Shown here: positions 8,211 through 16,815 of the stretch, piece by piece
Position numbering within the stretch: the stretch's first letter is position 1
Layout: every line of letters starts with the position of its first letter
Source of the DNA: CAYUTA01 sp964447605
GTDB taxonomy: Bacteria; Bacillota; Clostridia; Christensenellales; CAG-138
Assembly: GCA_964447605.1 (NCBI GenBank)
Contig: CAYUTA010000003.1
Location: 1 to 64,000, forward strand
Length of the DNA stretch: 64,000 nt
Direction of reading: 5' to 3'
Program-made: the position numbers and the translations under genes
The notes under the pieces: model-generated
Told to the model about the DNA's origin: nothing
Seen by the model: only the letters and a program-made list of their open reading frames with translations
The model's database searches: none

Positions 8211-9634
8211 TGCAAAAGCTTGTGCGAACCCTGGTTGTGCTTGCAATCGTGGTTGCGGCCCTTGCCGCAGCGTTGGCGCTGCTGTGGCGCAATCCCGTCC
8301 GGCAGCAGACGCAAAGCCGTGTTTTTTCCGGCCGGCAGGCTACGCAGGTACAGACCGTGCGCGTGGAAAACGAAAACGGCGTATTGTTTGTGCGCGCCCG
8401 GGACGGCGGCTATACGGTGGCCGATATTCCCGCGGAGCTGATCGATATCGACGCGTTTATCGCGTTTCTGGTGAACTGCTCGGAGATCGCTCCGCTCAAG
8501 CGTGTGGACGCGGGCGGGCGCGAGCGGGCCGAGTTCGGCCTGGACGAGCCGCAGGCAACGATGGAGGCGGCCTATGAAGACGGCGAAACGCTGACGCTGT
8601 ATCTGGGCGATCAGGAGCCGCTTTCCGGCGATTATTATGCCGCGGTCGAGGGCGACGAAAGCGTATACCTGCTTGCGGCGGAGGTTGCGGAAAGCTATCG
8701 GATCCCCAAGCAGTCGCTCATTTCGTTCTATGTGACCCCAAAGCTCGCCGTATCGAGCGCGCTTTCCGCGCTGGGCGATGTGACGTTTACGGGCGGTTCG
8801 CTCGCCGAACCCGTGACCATCACGTCCGTTTCCGCAGGCGGGGAGGCGGTGCGCGAGCTTGCGCGCTCGTTCGGCGCGGCCACGCATATTGTCAAAGGCG
8901 CGGGCGTGTACGAGCTGGACCAGACCTACGGGCTGACCGTGCTTTCCCCGCTGTGCGGGCTGACCGCGCAGGCTATTGTGGGCTATGGCCTTACGGAGGA
9001 GCAGCTGCGGCAATACGGCTTCGACACGCCGTATCTGCAGGTGGAGTTTGATTACAGAAACGGCGCACAGGAGTCGGTTCCCTACACGCTGCGCGTGACG
9101 CCCGCGGATGAATCGGGCCGGCTGTTTTACGCCAACACGCTTGGCAGCAGCGTGGTATATGTCATTGCGCGCGAGGCGTTTATAGACGTTGTCTATGAAA
9201 AACTGCTGCTGCGCTGGTTCCTTTCGCCGCTGATGATGGATATCACGGGCGTGACGGTTGAAGACGGCGCGCGGACGGTTGCGTTTGCCGTTGACAACAG
9301 CGATGCGAAGAACCCGGTTGTTACCCTTGACGGCCAGCCGCTGGACATTGCGCAGTTTCGCTCATTTTTCCGCCTGCTGGGCAGCGCGGCAAACGACGGG
9401 CGGTACCTGGGCGAGCAGCCGCAGCCGACAGACCGACCGGTGATGACGATTACCTATCGGTATTCCGGCGGCAAGGCGGACGACGTGATGACGCTGTATT
9501 CAGGCGATGCGCGCCGGGTCAACGTCTTTGTCAACGGCGTGTGCGAGTTTGCCATGAAGGACGCATTTGCTGCGCGTGTAACAGGCGCGCTTTCCGCGCT
9601 CAGATCAGGCGAGGCGTTTGATATCAACTGGTAG
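8210..9634 (+). CDS. DUF4340-like membrane-anchored protein of the Gld-like ABC operon
   Basis: 474-residue protein with one N-terminal transmembrane helix (MQKLVRTLVVLAIVVAALAA) and a long extracytoplasmic region of repeated beta-rich units, for example the DIDAFIAFLVNCSEIAPLKRV section. This layout and its position behind a GldG-like gene are typical of DUF4340 proteins. It starts at 8210, sharing one base with the previous stop. It probably assembles with the GldG-like protein outside the membrane; the function is unknown. Confidence 0.78.
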   Translation: MQKLVRTLVVLAIVVAALAAALALLWRNPVRQQTQSRVFSGRQATQVQTVRVENENGVLFVRARDGGYTVADIPAELIDIDAFIAFLVNCSEIAPLKRVDAGGRERAEFGLDEPQATMEAAYEDGETLTLYLGDQEPLSGDYYAAVEGDESVYLLAAEVAESYRIPKQSLISFYVTPKLAVSSALSALGDVTFTGGSLAEPVTITSVSAGGEAVRELARSFGAATHIVKGAGVYELDQTYGLTVLSPLCGLTAQAIVGYGLTEEQLRQYGFDTPYLQVEFDYRNGAQESVPYTLRVTPADESGRLFYANTLGSSVVYVIAREAFIDVVYEKLLLRWFLSPLMMDITGVTVEDGARTVAFAVDNSDAKNPVVTLDGQPLDIAQFRSFFRLLGSAANDGRYLGEQPQPTDRPVMTITYRYSGGKADDVMTLYSGDARRVNVFVNGVCEFAMKDAFAARVTGALSALRSGEAFDINW

Positions 9635-9679
9635 GCATTCCGCCGAAAAACGATGCTTGTGGCGGAGCAAATTTTCCTC

Positions 9680-9708
9680 TTGCATATTGCCGGGAGGTCT
9701 GATAGAAT
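9680..9708 (+). promoter_or_regulatory. Sigma-A-type promoter for the ROK regulator
   Basis: TTGCAT at 9680-9685 and TAGAAT at 9703-9708 are separated by 17 nt, about 50 nt upstream of the regulator start. A second TATAAT-like hexamer at 9714-9719 has no matching -35. TTGCAAAA at 9726, just downstream, resembles half of the TTTGCAAA palindromes found at 13579-13619. Confidence 0.65.
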
Positions 9709-9755
9709 ACCCATATAATTAATTCATTGCAAAAAACAATCAGGCGGAATCGTGC

Positions 9756-10955
9756 TTGCAGACCGGAACGATCAACAACAAAACCATGCAGCGCAGCAAT
9801 CTGGCGCTGGTGCTGCGCACCATCTATGAAAGCGACGGGATTTCCCGCCGGGATGTTGCGGCGCACACCGGGCTTACGCCGTCGTCTGTAACCAATATCG
9901 TTTCCAGACTCATCGACGACGGGCTGGTGCTTGAGACGGACGATGCGCCGGACGCCCCGGCGGTAGGCCGCCGTCCGATCCGGTTGCACGTGAACGCGGG
10001 TCGGCACGCCATCGTGGGCGTGGAGCTTTCCGCAGACCGCATCACCGCGGTCGTTACGGATTTTTGCGGCGAACCCATTGCGCTGGAGCACGCCGACCTG
10101 CCCGGCGGCTGTACGCCGGCGGCGGCGGTGGAGCGGATGCGGGAAATGACGGAGCGGCTGCTCGCAGCCCGGGATGTTCCCAAATCGCGCGTTCTGGGAT
10201 TGGGCCTGATGTCGTCCGGGCCTTACGATGCGGAGACGGGCACCATGTTCGACCCGCCCAACTTTACAGGCTGGCACAACGTGCCGATTGGCCGCATGAC
10301 TGCGGACGCACTGAGCCTGCCTGTGTGCTTTGACCGGGATTCGGTGGGCTGTGCGCTGGATGCGCAGGCTTTGCTTAACAAGCAGGCGGGCACGCTGTTT
10401 GCCGTGATGGTGAACACCATCGGCATTGGCGGCGCGCTCGTGGTTGACGGCGAGGTATACTATGGCCTGCACAACTGCGCCGCGGAAATCGGCTGCATGA
10501 CGGTGCTGCCGGGCGGGCCGCAGTGCCGCTGCGGCGACCGGGGCTGCCTGGAGGCCATCGCCACCTCGGACGCATTGCTGCGGTGGATGCGGGAGCGGAT
10601 TGCCCTGGGCGCGCCCGACCCATTTGAAGGGAGGGCGGAAACGGCGGATGCGGCGGCGCTGGCAAAAGCGTATCGCGCCGGCAGGTCCCTGGCGGTGGAG
10701 GCGGTGGAGCGGGGTGCAAAATATCTTGGAATCGCCATGGGAAACATCATCAAAATCGTCAGCCCGGATGTGATTGCGCTGGGCGGCGGCTTTCTTTCGG
10801 CGTTACCGGAGTATTACGACCTGATTTTAAAGGAGGCGACGGCGCGCAGACAGGCGCAGCCGGAGTTCGTACCCTTTGCCCACGGCCCGATTCAGTGTGC
10901 GCTGGGCGGCACGCGGCTTGTGTTGCTGCGCTATTTTAAATCGCTGGAAGCATGA
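9756..10955 (+). CDS. ROK family transcriptional regulator (NagC/XylR type)
   Basis: 399-residue protein with an N-terminal winged helix-turn-helix (about residues 15-60, with SRRDVAAHTGLTPSSVTNIV as recognition region) and a C-terminal sugar-kinase-like ROK domain. The ROK zinc motif CRCGDRGCLE is at about residue 257, and the ATP/sugar domain glycine-rich stretch GIGGALV precedes it. Such proteins are sugar-responsive repressors or activators. The start at TTG 9756 is inferred; ATG 9786 is possible. Downstream genes encode a sugar oxidoreductase, an isomerase-like protein and a sugar ABC importer, which are its likely targets (inference). Confidence 0.9.
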   Translation: MQTGTINNKTMQRSNLALVLRTIYESDGISRRDVAAHTGLTPSSVTNIVSRLIDDGLVLETDDAPDAPAVGRRPIRLHVNAGRHAIVGVELSADRITAVVTDFCGEPIALEHADLPGGCTPAAAVERMREMTERLLAARDVPKSRVLGLGLMSSGPYDAETGTMFDPPNFTGWHNVPIGRMTADALSLPVCFDRDSVGCALDAQALLNKQAGTLFAVMVNTIGIGGALVVDGEVYYGLHNCAAEIGCMTVLPGGPQCRCGDRGCLEAIATSDALLRWMRERIALGAPDPFEGRAETADAAALAKAYRAGRSLAVEAVERGAKYLGIAMGNIIKIVSPDVIALGGGFLSALPEYYDLILKEATARRQAQPEFVPFAHGPIQCALGGTRLVLLRYFKSLEA

Positions 10956-11028
10956 ACGCGGCAGGCGCGCGTGGGAACCCGGCGCGCGCCGGAATCTGCT
11001 TTGCGGAAGTTTGGGAGGAGGATTTTGT

Positions 11029-12150
11029 ATGAAGAACAGCAAACTCAGGGTCGCGCTCATCAGCTGCGGCATGATAACAAACGCCGCGCACATTCCGGCC
11101 TACCGCAGCGTTTCGGACAAGGTCGACGTCGTGGCGGTATGCGACCTAAACGCCACGTCCGCCGGGCAGACGGCGGCGCGCTTTTCCATCCCCAAATGGT
11201 ATGCCGACGCGGAGGAAATGCTGCAAAGGGAAAGGCCGGATCTCGTTTCCGTCTGCACGCCCAACGCGACGCATAAGGCGCTGACGATGCTCGCGCTTTC
11301 CTACGGCGCGCACGTCGCCTGTGAAAAGCCCATTGCGCTGACGTATGCGGATGCAAAGGAACTGTTCGACTATGCCAAAAAACAGGACAAGGTGCTGTTT
11401 GCCTGCCAGGTGCTGCGCTATAACCAGGAATACCGGTTTGCGCGCGAGTGCTATGACAACGGCACGCTGGGCGACGTTTATTATTCGGAGTTTTCGCTGA
11501 TCCGCAGGCGCGGCGTGCCCAAATGGGGCGCGTTTCATAAAAAGTCCGCCAGCGGCGGCGGTGCGCTGTGCGACCTCGGCGTACATATGATCGACGCTGC
11601 GCTGTGGGTGACGGGCAACCCGGCGGTGGAAGCCGTTTCAGGCACAACCTCGTCGTATCTTGCGCGCAATGAAAAGGACGTGCTGACAAGCCTTGTGGAA
11701 AGCGGCGCGCCGGCGGGCGTGCACAACGCGCGGCCCTATTCGCCCGAGGAGTTCGAGGTGGAGGAGTTTGCCGCGGGCAATATCCGGCTTGAAAACGGCG
11801 CGAGCATGAACTTTAAGACCTCATGGGCGGTCAACCTGCCAAACGAGTACCGCATGGCGCTGGCGGGAACGCGCGCGGGCATCCTGCTGCCGGAGATGAA
11901 GCTTATCGGCACGATGGGCCGGTATCAGGCGGACATCGAGCCGCGCCTGTTCCCGGACGAGGCGCGCTTTGCAAAGGAGGCGTTTCCCGGGCATCATTAT
12001 CTGTTTGAAAACGCGGTCAACCATATTCTGACCGGCTCCGAACTGATGGTCAAGCCGGAGGAAACGCTCAGCGTCACGGCCGTGATCGACGCGTTCTACC
12101 GTTCCGCCGCGGAGCGCCGCGAGGTGCGCGTGGATGAGATAACCGGATAA
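11029..12150 (+). CDS. Gfo/Idh/MocA family NAD(P)-dependent oxidoreductase
   Basis: 373-residue protein with an N-terminal Rossmann fold (RVALISCGMITNAAHIPAY) and the family ACEKPIALT motif near residue 100, where the Lys is catalytic in relatives. The C-terminal part carries the alpha/beta domain with GGALCDLGVHMID. Family members oxidise or reduce sugars, inositols or glycosides. The ATG at 11029 is supported by GGGAGGAGG upstream. It lies between the ROK regulator and an isomerase-like gene, so a sugar or cyclitol catabolic step is likely; the substrate is not recognisable. Confidence 0.9.
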   Translation: MKNSKLRVALISCGMITNAAHIPAYRSVSDKVDVVAVCDLNATSAGQTAARFSIPKWYADAEEMLQRERPDLVSVCTPNATHKALTMLALSYGAHVACEKPIALTYADAKELFDYAKKQDKVLFACQVLRYNQEYRFARECYDNGTLGDVYYSEFSLIRRRGVPKWGAFHKKSASGGGALCDLGVHMIDAALWVTGNPAVEAVSGTTSSYLARNEKDVLTSLVESGAPAGVHNARPYSPEEFEVEEFAAGNIRLENGASMNFKTSWAVNLPNEYRMALAGTRAGILLPEMKLIGTMGRYQADIEPRLFPDEARFAKEAFPGHHYLFENAVNHILTGSELMVKPEETLSVTAVIDAFYRSAAERREVRVDEITG

Positions 12151-12224
12151 AGGGACGCCCGTGTTTGCATGCGCGCGCTGCTGCGCAGAGCGCGCACCGG
12201 CGACAGCCTCTGCAGACCTTCTCC

Positions 12225-12249
12225 GGAAACGCTGTTTTCGGGCGTTTCC
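12225..12249 (+). other. Stem-loop between oxidoreductase and isomerase genes
   Basis: GGAAACGC (12225-12232) pairs with GCGTTTCC (12242-12249) across a 9-nt loop. There is no following T-run, so it is not a clear terminator. It lies in the 197-nt gap before the isomerase-like gene and may influence mRNA processing. Confidence 0.35.
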
Positions 12250-12347
12250 CCCCTGTAACCCGGACGCATAAACGCAGGGGGAACGGAACTGTACGGGCAA
12301 CGTTGGCGGTGCGACGCAATCATATTCAGAAAGAAGGAACATCACGT

Positions 12348-13292
12348 ATGAAAGTCGGTCTCTATTCCATTTCCTGCTCCGGCACCTGGTTTTGCGACAG
12401 GCCCGCGCTGACGGTTGAGGAGTTCGTCGACACCGCCAGGCGTTTCGGCTACGACGGCGTGGAGCTCGACCTCAAGCGCCCGCACGGCTCGCCGCTCGAT
12501 CTGGACGAGAAGCGCTGTGGGCAGATCCGCACTTACATTGAAAAGCAGGGGCTGGAGCTGAGCGGCGTCGCCGCCAACAACAACTTTGCCTCCATCGTGC
12601 CCGAGCAGATTGAAAACGAGCTGCTCATGGTGCGCGAGCAGATCCGCGTCGCCAGGCAGCTTGGCGCGCCGGTGCTGCGCGTGTTTGCCGCATGGCGCGG
12701 CATTGTCAAGCGCAATGGCGTCGCGACCTATGAGGTTCCGGAAAAGTACCATACCTATTACGGCGCGCTTGACTACGAGCTGCGGCAGAGCGTTGTGACC
12801 TGCCTCAGGGAATGCGCAAAGTGGGCGGAGGACGCGGGCGTTATGCTGGCGCTGCAAAACCACCATCCCATCATCAACGATTATCATGATATGCTCGATA
12901 TCGTGTCGTGGGTGGACTCGCCGTTTGTCAAGTGCTGCCTGGACGCGCCCTGCTGCGGCTGGACGCCCGAGCATCAGAGCGATGCATATCTTGCGCAGGC
13001 TGTGCGCGACGTGGGCGGTCTGCAGATGATTACGCACGCCAATGCGGAGTTTATCGAGCATGCGGACGGCCGCATCGAGATGATCTCGTTCGACCCGGCC
13101 ATTCAGCCGGTGCTGACCAACTACCCCGCGTTTGTTAAGGCGCTTAAGGAAACCGGCTATGAAGGGTATATCAACTTTGAGTTCTGCCATATGCCGTTCC
13201 GCAACGGGCAGGTGCGCGGCTATAACGACTACATCGAGGATCAGATTCGCATTGCCCGGAACTATTTCCGCGGGCTGATTGAACAGGCATAG
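12348..13292 (+). CDS. Sugar phosphate isomerase/epimerase-like TIM-barrel protein
   Basis: 314-residue protein of the xylose isomerase-like/AP endonuclease 2 TIM-barrel family (IolE/IolH-like). Visible landmarks are GYDGVELDL near the start, the LQNHHP segment around residue 168, and THANAEF followed by INFEFCH near the C-terminus, which supply acidic and histidine metal ligands. The AAGAAGGA ribosome binding site supports ATG 12348. Its neighbours, a Gfo/Idh oxidoreductase and a sugar importer, suggest that both enzymes act in sequence on one imported sugar or cyclitol. The exact reaction is unknown. Confidence 0.88.
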   Translation: MKVGLYSISCSGTWFCDRPALTVEEFVDTARRFGYDGVELDLKRPHGSPLDLDEKRCGQIRTYIEKQGLELSGVAANNNFASIVPEQIENELLMVREQIRVARQLGAPVLRVFAAWRGIVKRNGVATYEVPEKYHTYYGALDYELRQSVVTCLRECAKWAEDAGVMLALQNHHPIINDYHDMLDIVSWVDSPFVKCCLDAPCCGWTPEHQSDAYLAQAVRDVGGLQMITHANAEFIEHADGRIEMISFDPAIQPVLTNYPAFVKALKETGYEGYINFEFCHMPFRNGQVRGYNDYIEDQIRIARNYFRGLIEQA

Positions 13293-13602
13293 CCTGTGCC
13301 GGCGCGCCGAAAGCGGCTAAAGCTGTGATTGAGACTCCAGGATGGGGCCGCGGTTCCATGTTGGATCCGTATGGAAAAAACGGATGGGAAGGCGCCCGGC
13401 AGGGGACGGCATGCCCGCAAACGAGAGGCGCCCACGCAAAAGAAATGGGCGAAAAACGCGGATTTCCGGGCAAAAATTGCCGCTACGACGATCGTCGCCC
13501 GCATGCAGCAAGACGGCGCCGACAGGATGCGCCCACCCATGATGAAAAATGGAATTCCACCGGAAAAATACGGGAATGTTTTGCAAAAATTTGAAAAAAT
13601 GA
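13293..13602. other. Intergenic region upstream of the sugar importer promoter
   Basis: No convincing gene is seen here. The stretch becomes A-rich toward 13560-13600 and leads into the promoter at 13603-13631. Small open frames here lack ribosome binding sites and family-like sequence. Confidence 0.6.
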
Positions 13603-13619
13603 TTGCATGGGTTTGCAAA
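13579..13619. promoter_or_regulatory. Pair of TTTGCAAA palindromes, candidate repressor operator
   Basis: TTTTGCAAAA at 13579-13588 and TTTGCAAA at 13612-13619 are palindromes with centres 32 nt apart, about three helical turns. The second lies inside the -35/-10 spacer of the importer promoter. The arrangement fits a dimeric repressor, possibly the ROK protein encoded at 9756. Confidence 0.45.
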
Positions 13620-13631
13620 TGATAGTATAAT
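13603..13631 (+). promoter_or_regulatory. Strong sigma-A-type promoter of the sugar ABC importer
   Basis: TTGCAT at 13603-13608 and a perfect TATAAT at 13626-13631 are separated by 17 nt. The leader to the binding-protein start at 13852 is long, about 215 nt. Confidence 0.75.
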
Positions 13632-13851
13632 ACACACACGAATCATAAAGCAGGATTTTTGCATGACAGTATCATGAATGCGGACGGCGGGTCCGCGCAA
13701 ACCGATTGATTAAAACCACAATGAGGTCGCTTTGGTATCGCCTGCGCGAGCGGGGATACGGGCGTGTAACCGGCCTTGGCCCCGGCGGCTCCGGGCGTAT
13801 GCGGTAACTTGGGCATTGACCCTGGTTATATATAATGAAGGAGGAAACACC

Positions 13852-14994
13852 ATGAAGAAGTATCTTGCCATTTTGCTGGCCGTTGCGATGCTGCTTGCGG
13901 CAGTTGCCTGCGCACCCGCAGCGGAAGTTCCGGCAGCGGAAGCTCCGGCGGCGGAAGCTCCGGCAGCCGAGGCCCCGGCGGCGGAAGAGCCTGCAGCCGA
14001 AGGCGCTAAGGACGTTAAGCTGGCGTCGCACAACGCGATTATCGAAGGCAACCCCTACCGCGTCCGTTACGAAGCGGACATCCAGGAGGCTGCGGCCGAC
14101 GCCGCCAACTATGGCCTGAACGTGTCCTATGCGTCGTTCGTATCCAACTGGGATGCGGCCACCGAGTCCCAGCAGATCGAGAACAGCATCAACGAAGGCT
14201 TCGACATCATCCTGGTCAACCCCGTCTCTTCGACCGGCCTCGATCCGATCATTGAGAAGGCGCAGGAAGCCGGCATCATCTACATCAACGCCGACTGCGA
14301 ATACACCTCGCCGGATGTCGACGTGCTGAACGTTTGCACCGACCAGGAGTACCTGGGCTACCGTACCGCGACCTATGCCGGCGAAGTGCTGGGCAAGGGC
14401 GCAAAGGTCGTCATGATCGCCGCGCTGGATGGCAACTCCGCCAACACGCAGCGTCAGGCCGGCTTTGAAAAGGGCATTGCCGAGCAGGGCCTCGAGGTCG
14501 TCGGCGGCCAGTACAACCATGACTGGGACGCCGTGAAGGCGCAGCAGATCATGACCGAGATCCTCAACTCCGGCATGGAGTTTGACGGCGTGCTCATCTC
14601 GCAGTGCGCAGAGGCGGCTCTGGCGGCCTACGATGCGGCGGGCAAAGAATATCCGAAGTTCATGGGCTTCAACGACACCGGCGAATGGATGCAGAGAGTG
14701 CTCAAGCTCAACGCGGAAGAGAAGAAGATGGACTTCATCGTGCTGTCCAACCCTCCGGGCGTGGGCGCGAGCGCGCTGAACTTCGGCCTCAACATGCTGC
14801 TTGGCAAAGAGCTGAAGGACGACATCTATAACGTGCCGGAAATCCACAGCATCTACCTCAAGTCGAAGGTTGATTTCACCTATGACGACATCAACAACGA
14901 CGAGTTCAAGTCGATGGCGGAAGGCATGGCTCCTGGCGACGCCATCACCTACTGGCTGACCATTGACGAGGTTGCGCAGGAATACTTTAAGTAA
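13852..14994 (+). CDS. Sugar ABC transporter substrate-binding lipoprotein
   Basis: 380-residue periplasmic-binding-protein-like lipoprotein of the ribose/type 1 class. The signal peptide ends AAVAC with the lipidated Cys20. Five Ala-Glu-x-Pro-Ala units (residues 24-48) form a flexible tether. The mature part shows EIEN/FDIILVNP and IEKAQEAGIIYINAD segments typical of RbsB-like proteins. The start at ATG 13852 follows AAGGAGG. It captures a sugar and delivers it to the RbsC-like permeases encoded downstream. A strong stem-loop lies 39 nt after the stop. Ligand unknown. Confidence 0.92.
   Translation: MKKYLAILLAVAMLLAAVACAPAAEVPAAEAPAAEAPAAEAPAAEEPAAEGAKDVKLASHNAIIEGNPYRVRYEADIQEAAADAANYGLNVSYASFVSNWDAATESQQIENSINEGFDIILVNPVSSTGLDPIIEKAQEAGIIYINADCEYTSPDVDVLNVCTDQEYLGYRTATYAGEVLGKGAKVVMIAALDGNSANTQRQAGFEKGIAEQGLEVVGGQYNHDWDAVKAQQIMTEILNSGMEFDGVLISQCAEAALAAYDAAGKEYPKFMGFNDTGEWMQRVLKLNAEEKKMDFIVLSNPPGVGASALNFGLNMLLGKELKDDIYNVPEIHSIYLKSKVDFTYDDINNDEFKSMAEGMAPGDAITYWLTIDEVAQEYFK
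13921..13995 (+). repeat. Tandem 15-nt coding repeat, five units
   Basis: Five consecutive 15-nt units encode A-E-x-P-A as the tether behind the lipidated cysteine of the binding protein. Synonymous changes between units show the repeat is not recent. A shorter similar Ala/Pro/Glu stretch follows the lipobox of the Liv binding protein. Confidence 0.8.
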
Positions 14995-15033
14995 GAGTCC
15001 GCGTCGTTTGACGCAGGCATAATCCATTGGCCG

Positions 15034-15065
15034 CTTGACCGGCGGGAGCGATTCCGCCGGTCAAG
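15034..15065 (+). other. GC-rich stem-loop downstream of the binding-protein gene
   Basis: A perfect 12-bp stem (CTTGACCGGCGG with its complement) closes an 8-nt loop. No U-run follows, so it is more likely a 3' mRNA stabiliser or partial terminator than an intrinsic terminator. The transporter genes downstream have their own promoter. Confidence 0.6.
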
Positions 15066-15229
15066 TCAGCTTATACAAGACGACAGGAATGGAATGATTT
15101 TGCGCCGCGCGCCATGGGTTTTGTGCGGCGTTGCCCGCGGGGGTGAGCGCGGGCGGGGGATAGGCGCGGAAAGCCGGATAAAAGTGATATAAATTTTTTC
15201 AATTGGAAGATCAGCGCCGCGCGCGCTTT

Positions 15230-15238
15230 TGCTATAAT
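15230..15238 (+). promoter_or_regulatory. Extended -10 promoter for the sugar ABC ATPase-permease genes
   Basis: TGCTATAAT at 15230-15238 is an extended -10 element; no good -35 is visible 17 nt upstream. It lies about 50 nt before the ATPase gene and implies separate transcription from the binding protein. Confidence 0.55.
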
Positions 15239-15288
15239 AGATATAAACAGTTTACGGGGGGAAATCATTTTGACAGGAGGGAATGCCC

Positions 15289-16815
15289 ATGTTTGAGTTA
15301 CGCGGGATCGGAAAGCGGTTTGACGCGGTCGTGGCGCTCAACGGAGCGTCGCTGCATGTGCAGCCGGGTGAGATCCGTGCGCTGCTTGGCTCCAACGGGT
15401 CCGGCAAATCGACCATGATCAAGGTGCTTGCCGGGCTTGTCAACCCCAACGCGGGTGAAATTCTGTTTGACGAAAAGCCCGTGTCCATCAAAAGCGGCGT
15501 TGATTCGAGGCGGCTTGGCATCGCCACGGCGTTTCAGGATTTGAGCCTTGTGCCCACCATGAGCGTCAAGGACAACATCCTGCTTGGCAACGAACCCATG
15601 ACCAAGCTGGGCATGGTGGATAAAAAAGCGTCGGGGAAGATCATTTCCGAGCTGCTTGCCAGGTTTCACATCGAATGCGACCCCAACGCGTATGTGCAGA
15701 CGCTGACCCCGTCGGTACAGACCATGCTCGAGGTCGCCAAGGCGGTTTCGCTCGGGCCGAAGCTGCTGCTGCTCGACGAGGTGACCGCCGCGCTGCACTA
15801 TGACGAGATCGAGGTGCTGTTTTCCGTCATGCGCGAGCTCAAACGGGCGGGCGTAGCGATGATTTACGTTACGCACCGCATGAACGAAATCTTTCATATC
15901 TGCGACACGGCGACCATCATGCGCGGCGGGGAAACCGTTATTGAGGACCGAATCGACAACCTGTCGCTCGACGATATCGTGTTTTATATGACGGGGCAGC
16001 GGCCCGACGCGCAGAAGCGGGAGGAATCGCATGAGTTCGAGACGGCGGAGAGCGACCTGATTCTCGACGTCAGGCATCTCGAGCTGTTTCCCAGGGTGCG
16101 CGACCTGTCGCTCCGGGCCTATCAGGGCGAGATCATCGGAATCGGCGGCCTGCAGGGGCAGGGACAGTCGGAGTTCATCCGCGCGCTGCTCGGCGCCGAG
16201 CAGATTGAGGGCGGCAGCATCGACTACTGCGGCAAGGAAATCCACTTTAAGTCGCCCGCCGAGGCGGTGAAAAACGGCATGGGCTTCATCTCCGGCGAGC
16301 GTAACCGCGAGGCGATGTTTCCGCTGCGCACCGTGGAGGAGAACATCATTGCGGGCAAGGTAGCCAAGGGCCCCCTGTTTGCGTACTTGACGCCGAAGTC
16401 CAACCATGCGTTTGCCAACGAGGCGGTGGAAAAGTACGCCATCAAGATCGGTTCGCTCGACCATCCGGCCAGCTCGCTTTCCGGCGGAAACCAGCAGAAG
16501 CTGGTCGTTGCGCGGTGGATTGCCATGCAGCCGCGGCTGCTGCTGCTCGACGACCCGACCAAGGGCGTGGATATTCACTCGCGGCAGGAAATCCATAAGA
16601 TTCTGCGCCTGTGTGCGGAAGAGGGCATGACGGTGATCATTTCCTCGAGCGAAAGCGAGGAGCTTTTGAGCATTTCCGACCGCATCTATGTGTTCTATGA
16701 AGGGTGCGTGAGCGCCATGCTTGCCGGCGAGCAAAAAACGCCCGAGCGGCTGGTTGCCGCCATGATGGGCATGACCGGCGCGTCCGAATCCGGAGAAAAG
16801 GAGACGCAGCAATGA
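15289..16815 (+). CDS. Sugar ABC importer ATPase with two NBDs (RbsA/MglA-like)
   Basis: 508-residue tandem ATPase for a ribose-type sugar importer. The first half has Walker A GSNGSGKST near residue 35, but its signature is LTPSVQTMLEV and the Walker B is followed by DEVT instead of DEPT. The second half has the usual degenerate P-loop region (GLQGQGQSEF), an intact LSGGNQQK signature and LLLLDDPTKGVD. I chose ATG 15289 because AGGAGGG is 7 nt upstream; ATG 15283 would be too close. Its stop overlaps the first permease by 4 nt. The role is clear; the weakened first signature is unusual. Confidence 0.92.
   Translation: MFELRGIGKRFDAVVALNGASLHVQPGEIRALLGSNGSGKSTMIKVLAGLVNPNAGEILFDEKPVSIKSGVDSRRLGIATAFQDLSLVPTMSVKDNILLGNEPMTKLGMVDKKASGKIISELLARFHIECDPNAYVQTLTPSVQTMLEVAKAVSLGPKLLLLDEVTAALHYDEIEVLFSVMRELKRAGVAMIYVTHRMNEIFHICDTATIMRGGETVIEDRIDNLSLDDIVFYMTGQRPDAQKREESHEFETAESDLILDVRHLELFPRVRDLSLRAYQGEIIGIGGLQGQGQSEFIRALLGAEQIEGGSIDYCGKEIHFKSPAEAVKNGMGFISGERNREAMFPLRTVEENIIAGKVAKGPLFAYLTPKSNHAFANEAVEKYAIKIGSLDHPASSLSGGNQQKLVVARWIAMQPRLLLLDDPTKGVDIHSRQEIHKILRLCAEEGMTVIISSSESEELLSISDRIYVFYEGCVSAMLAGEQKTPERLVAAMMGMTGASESGEKETQQ

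Noticed and set aside
13921..13995. 15-nt tandem repeats as a CRISPR-like or phase-variable array
   Set aside because: Units are contiguous, in frame and multiples of three, with no spacers; they encode a linker.
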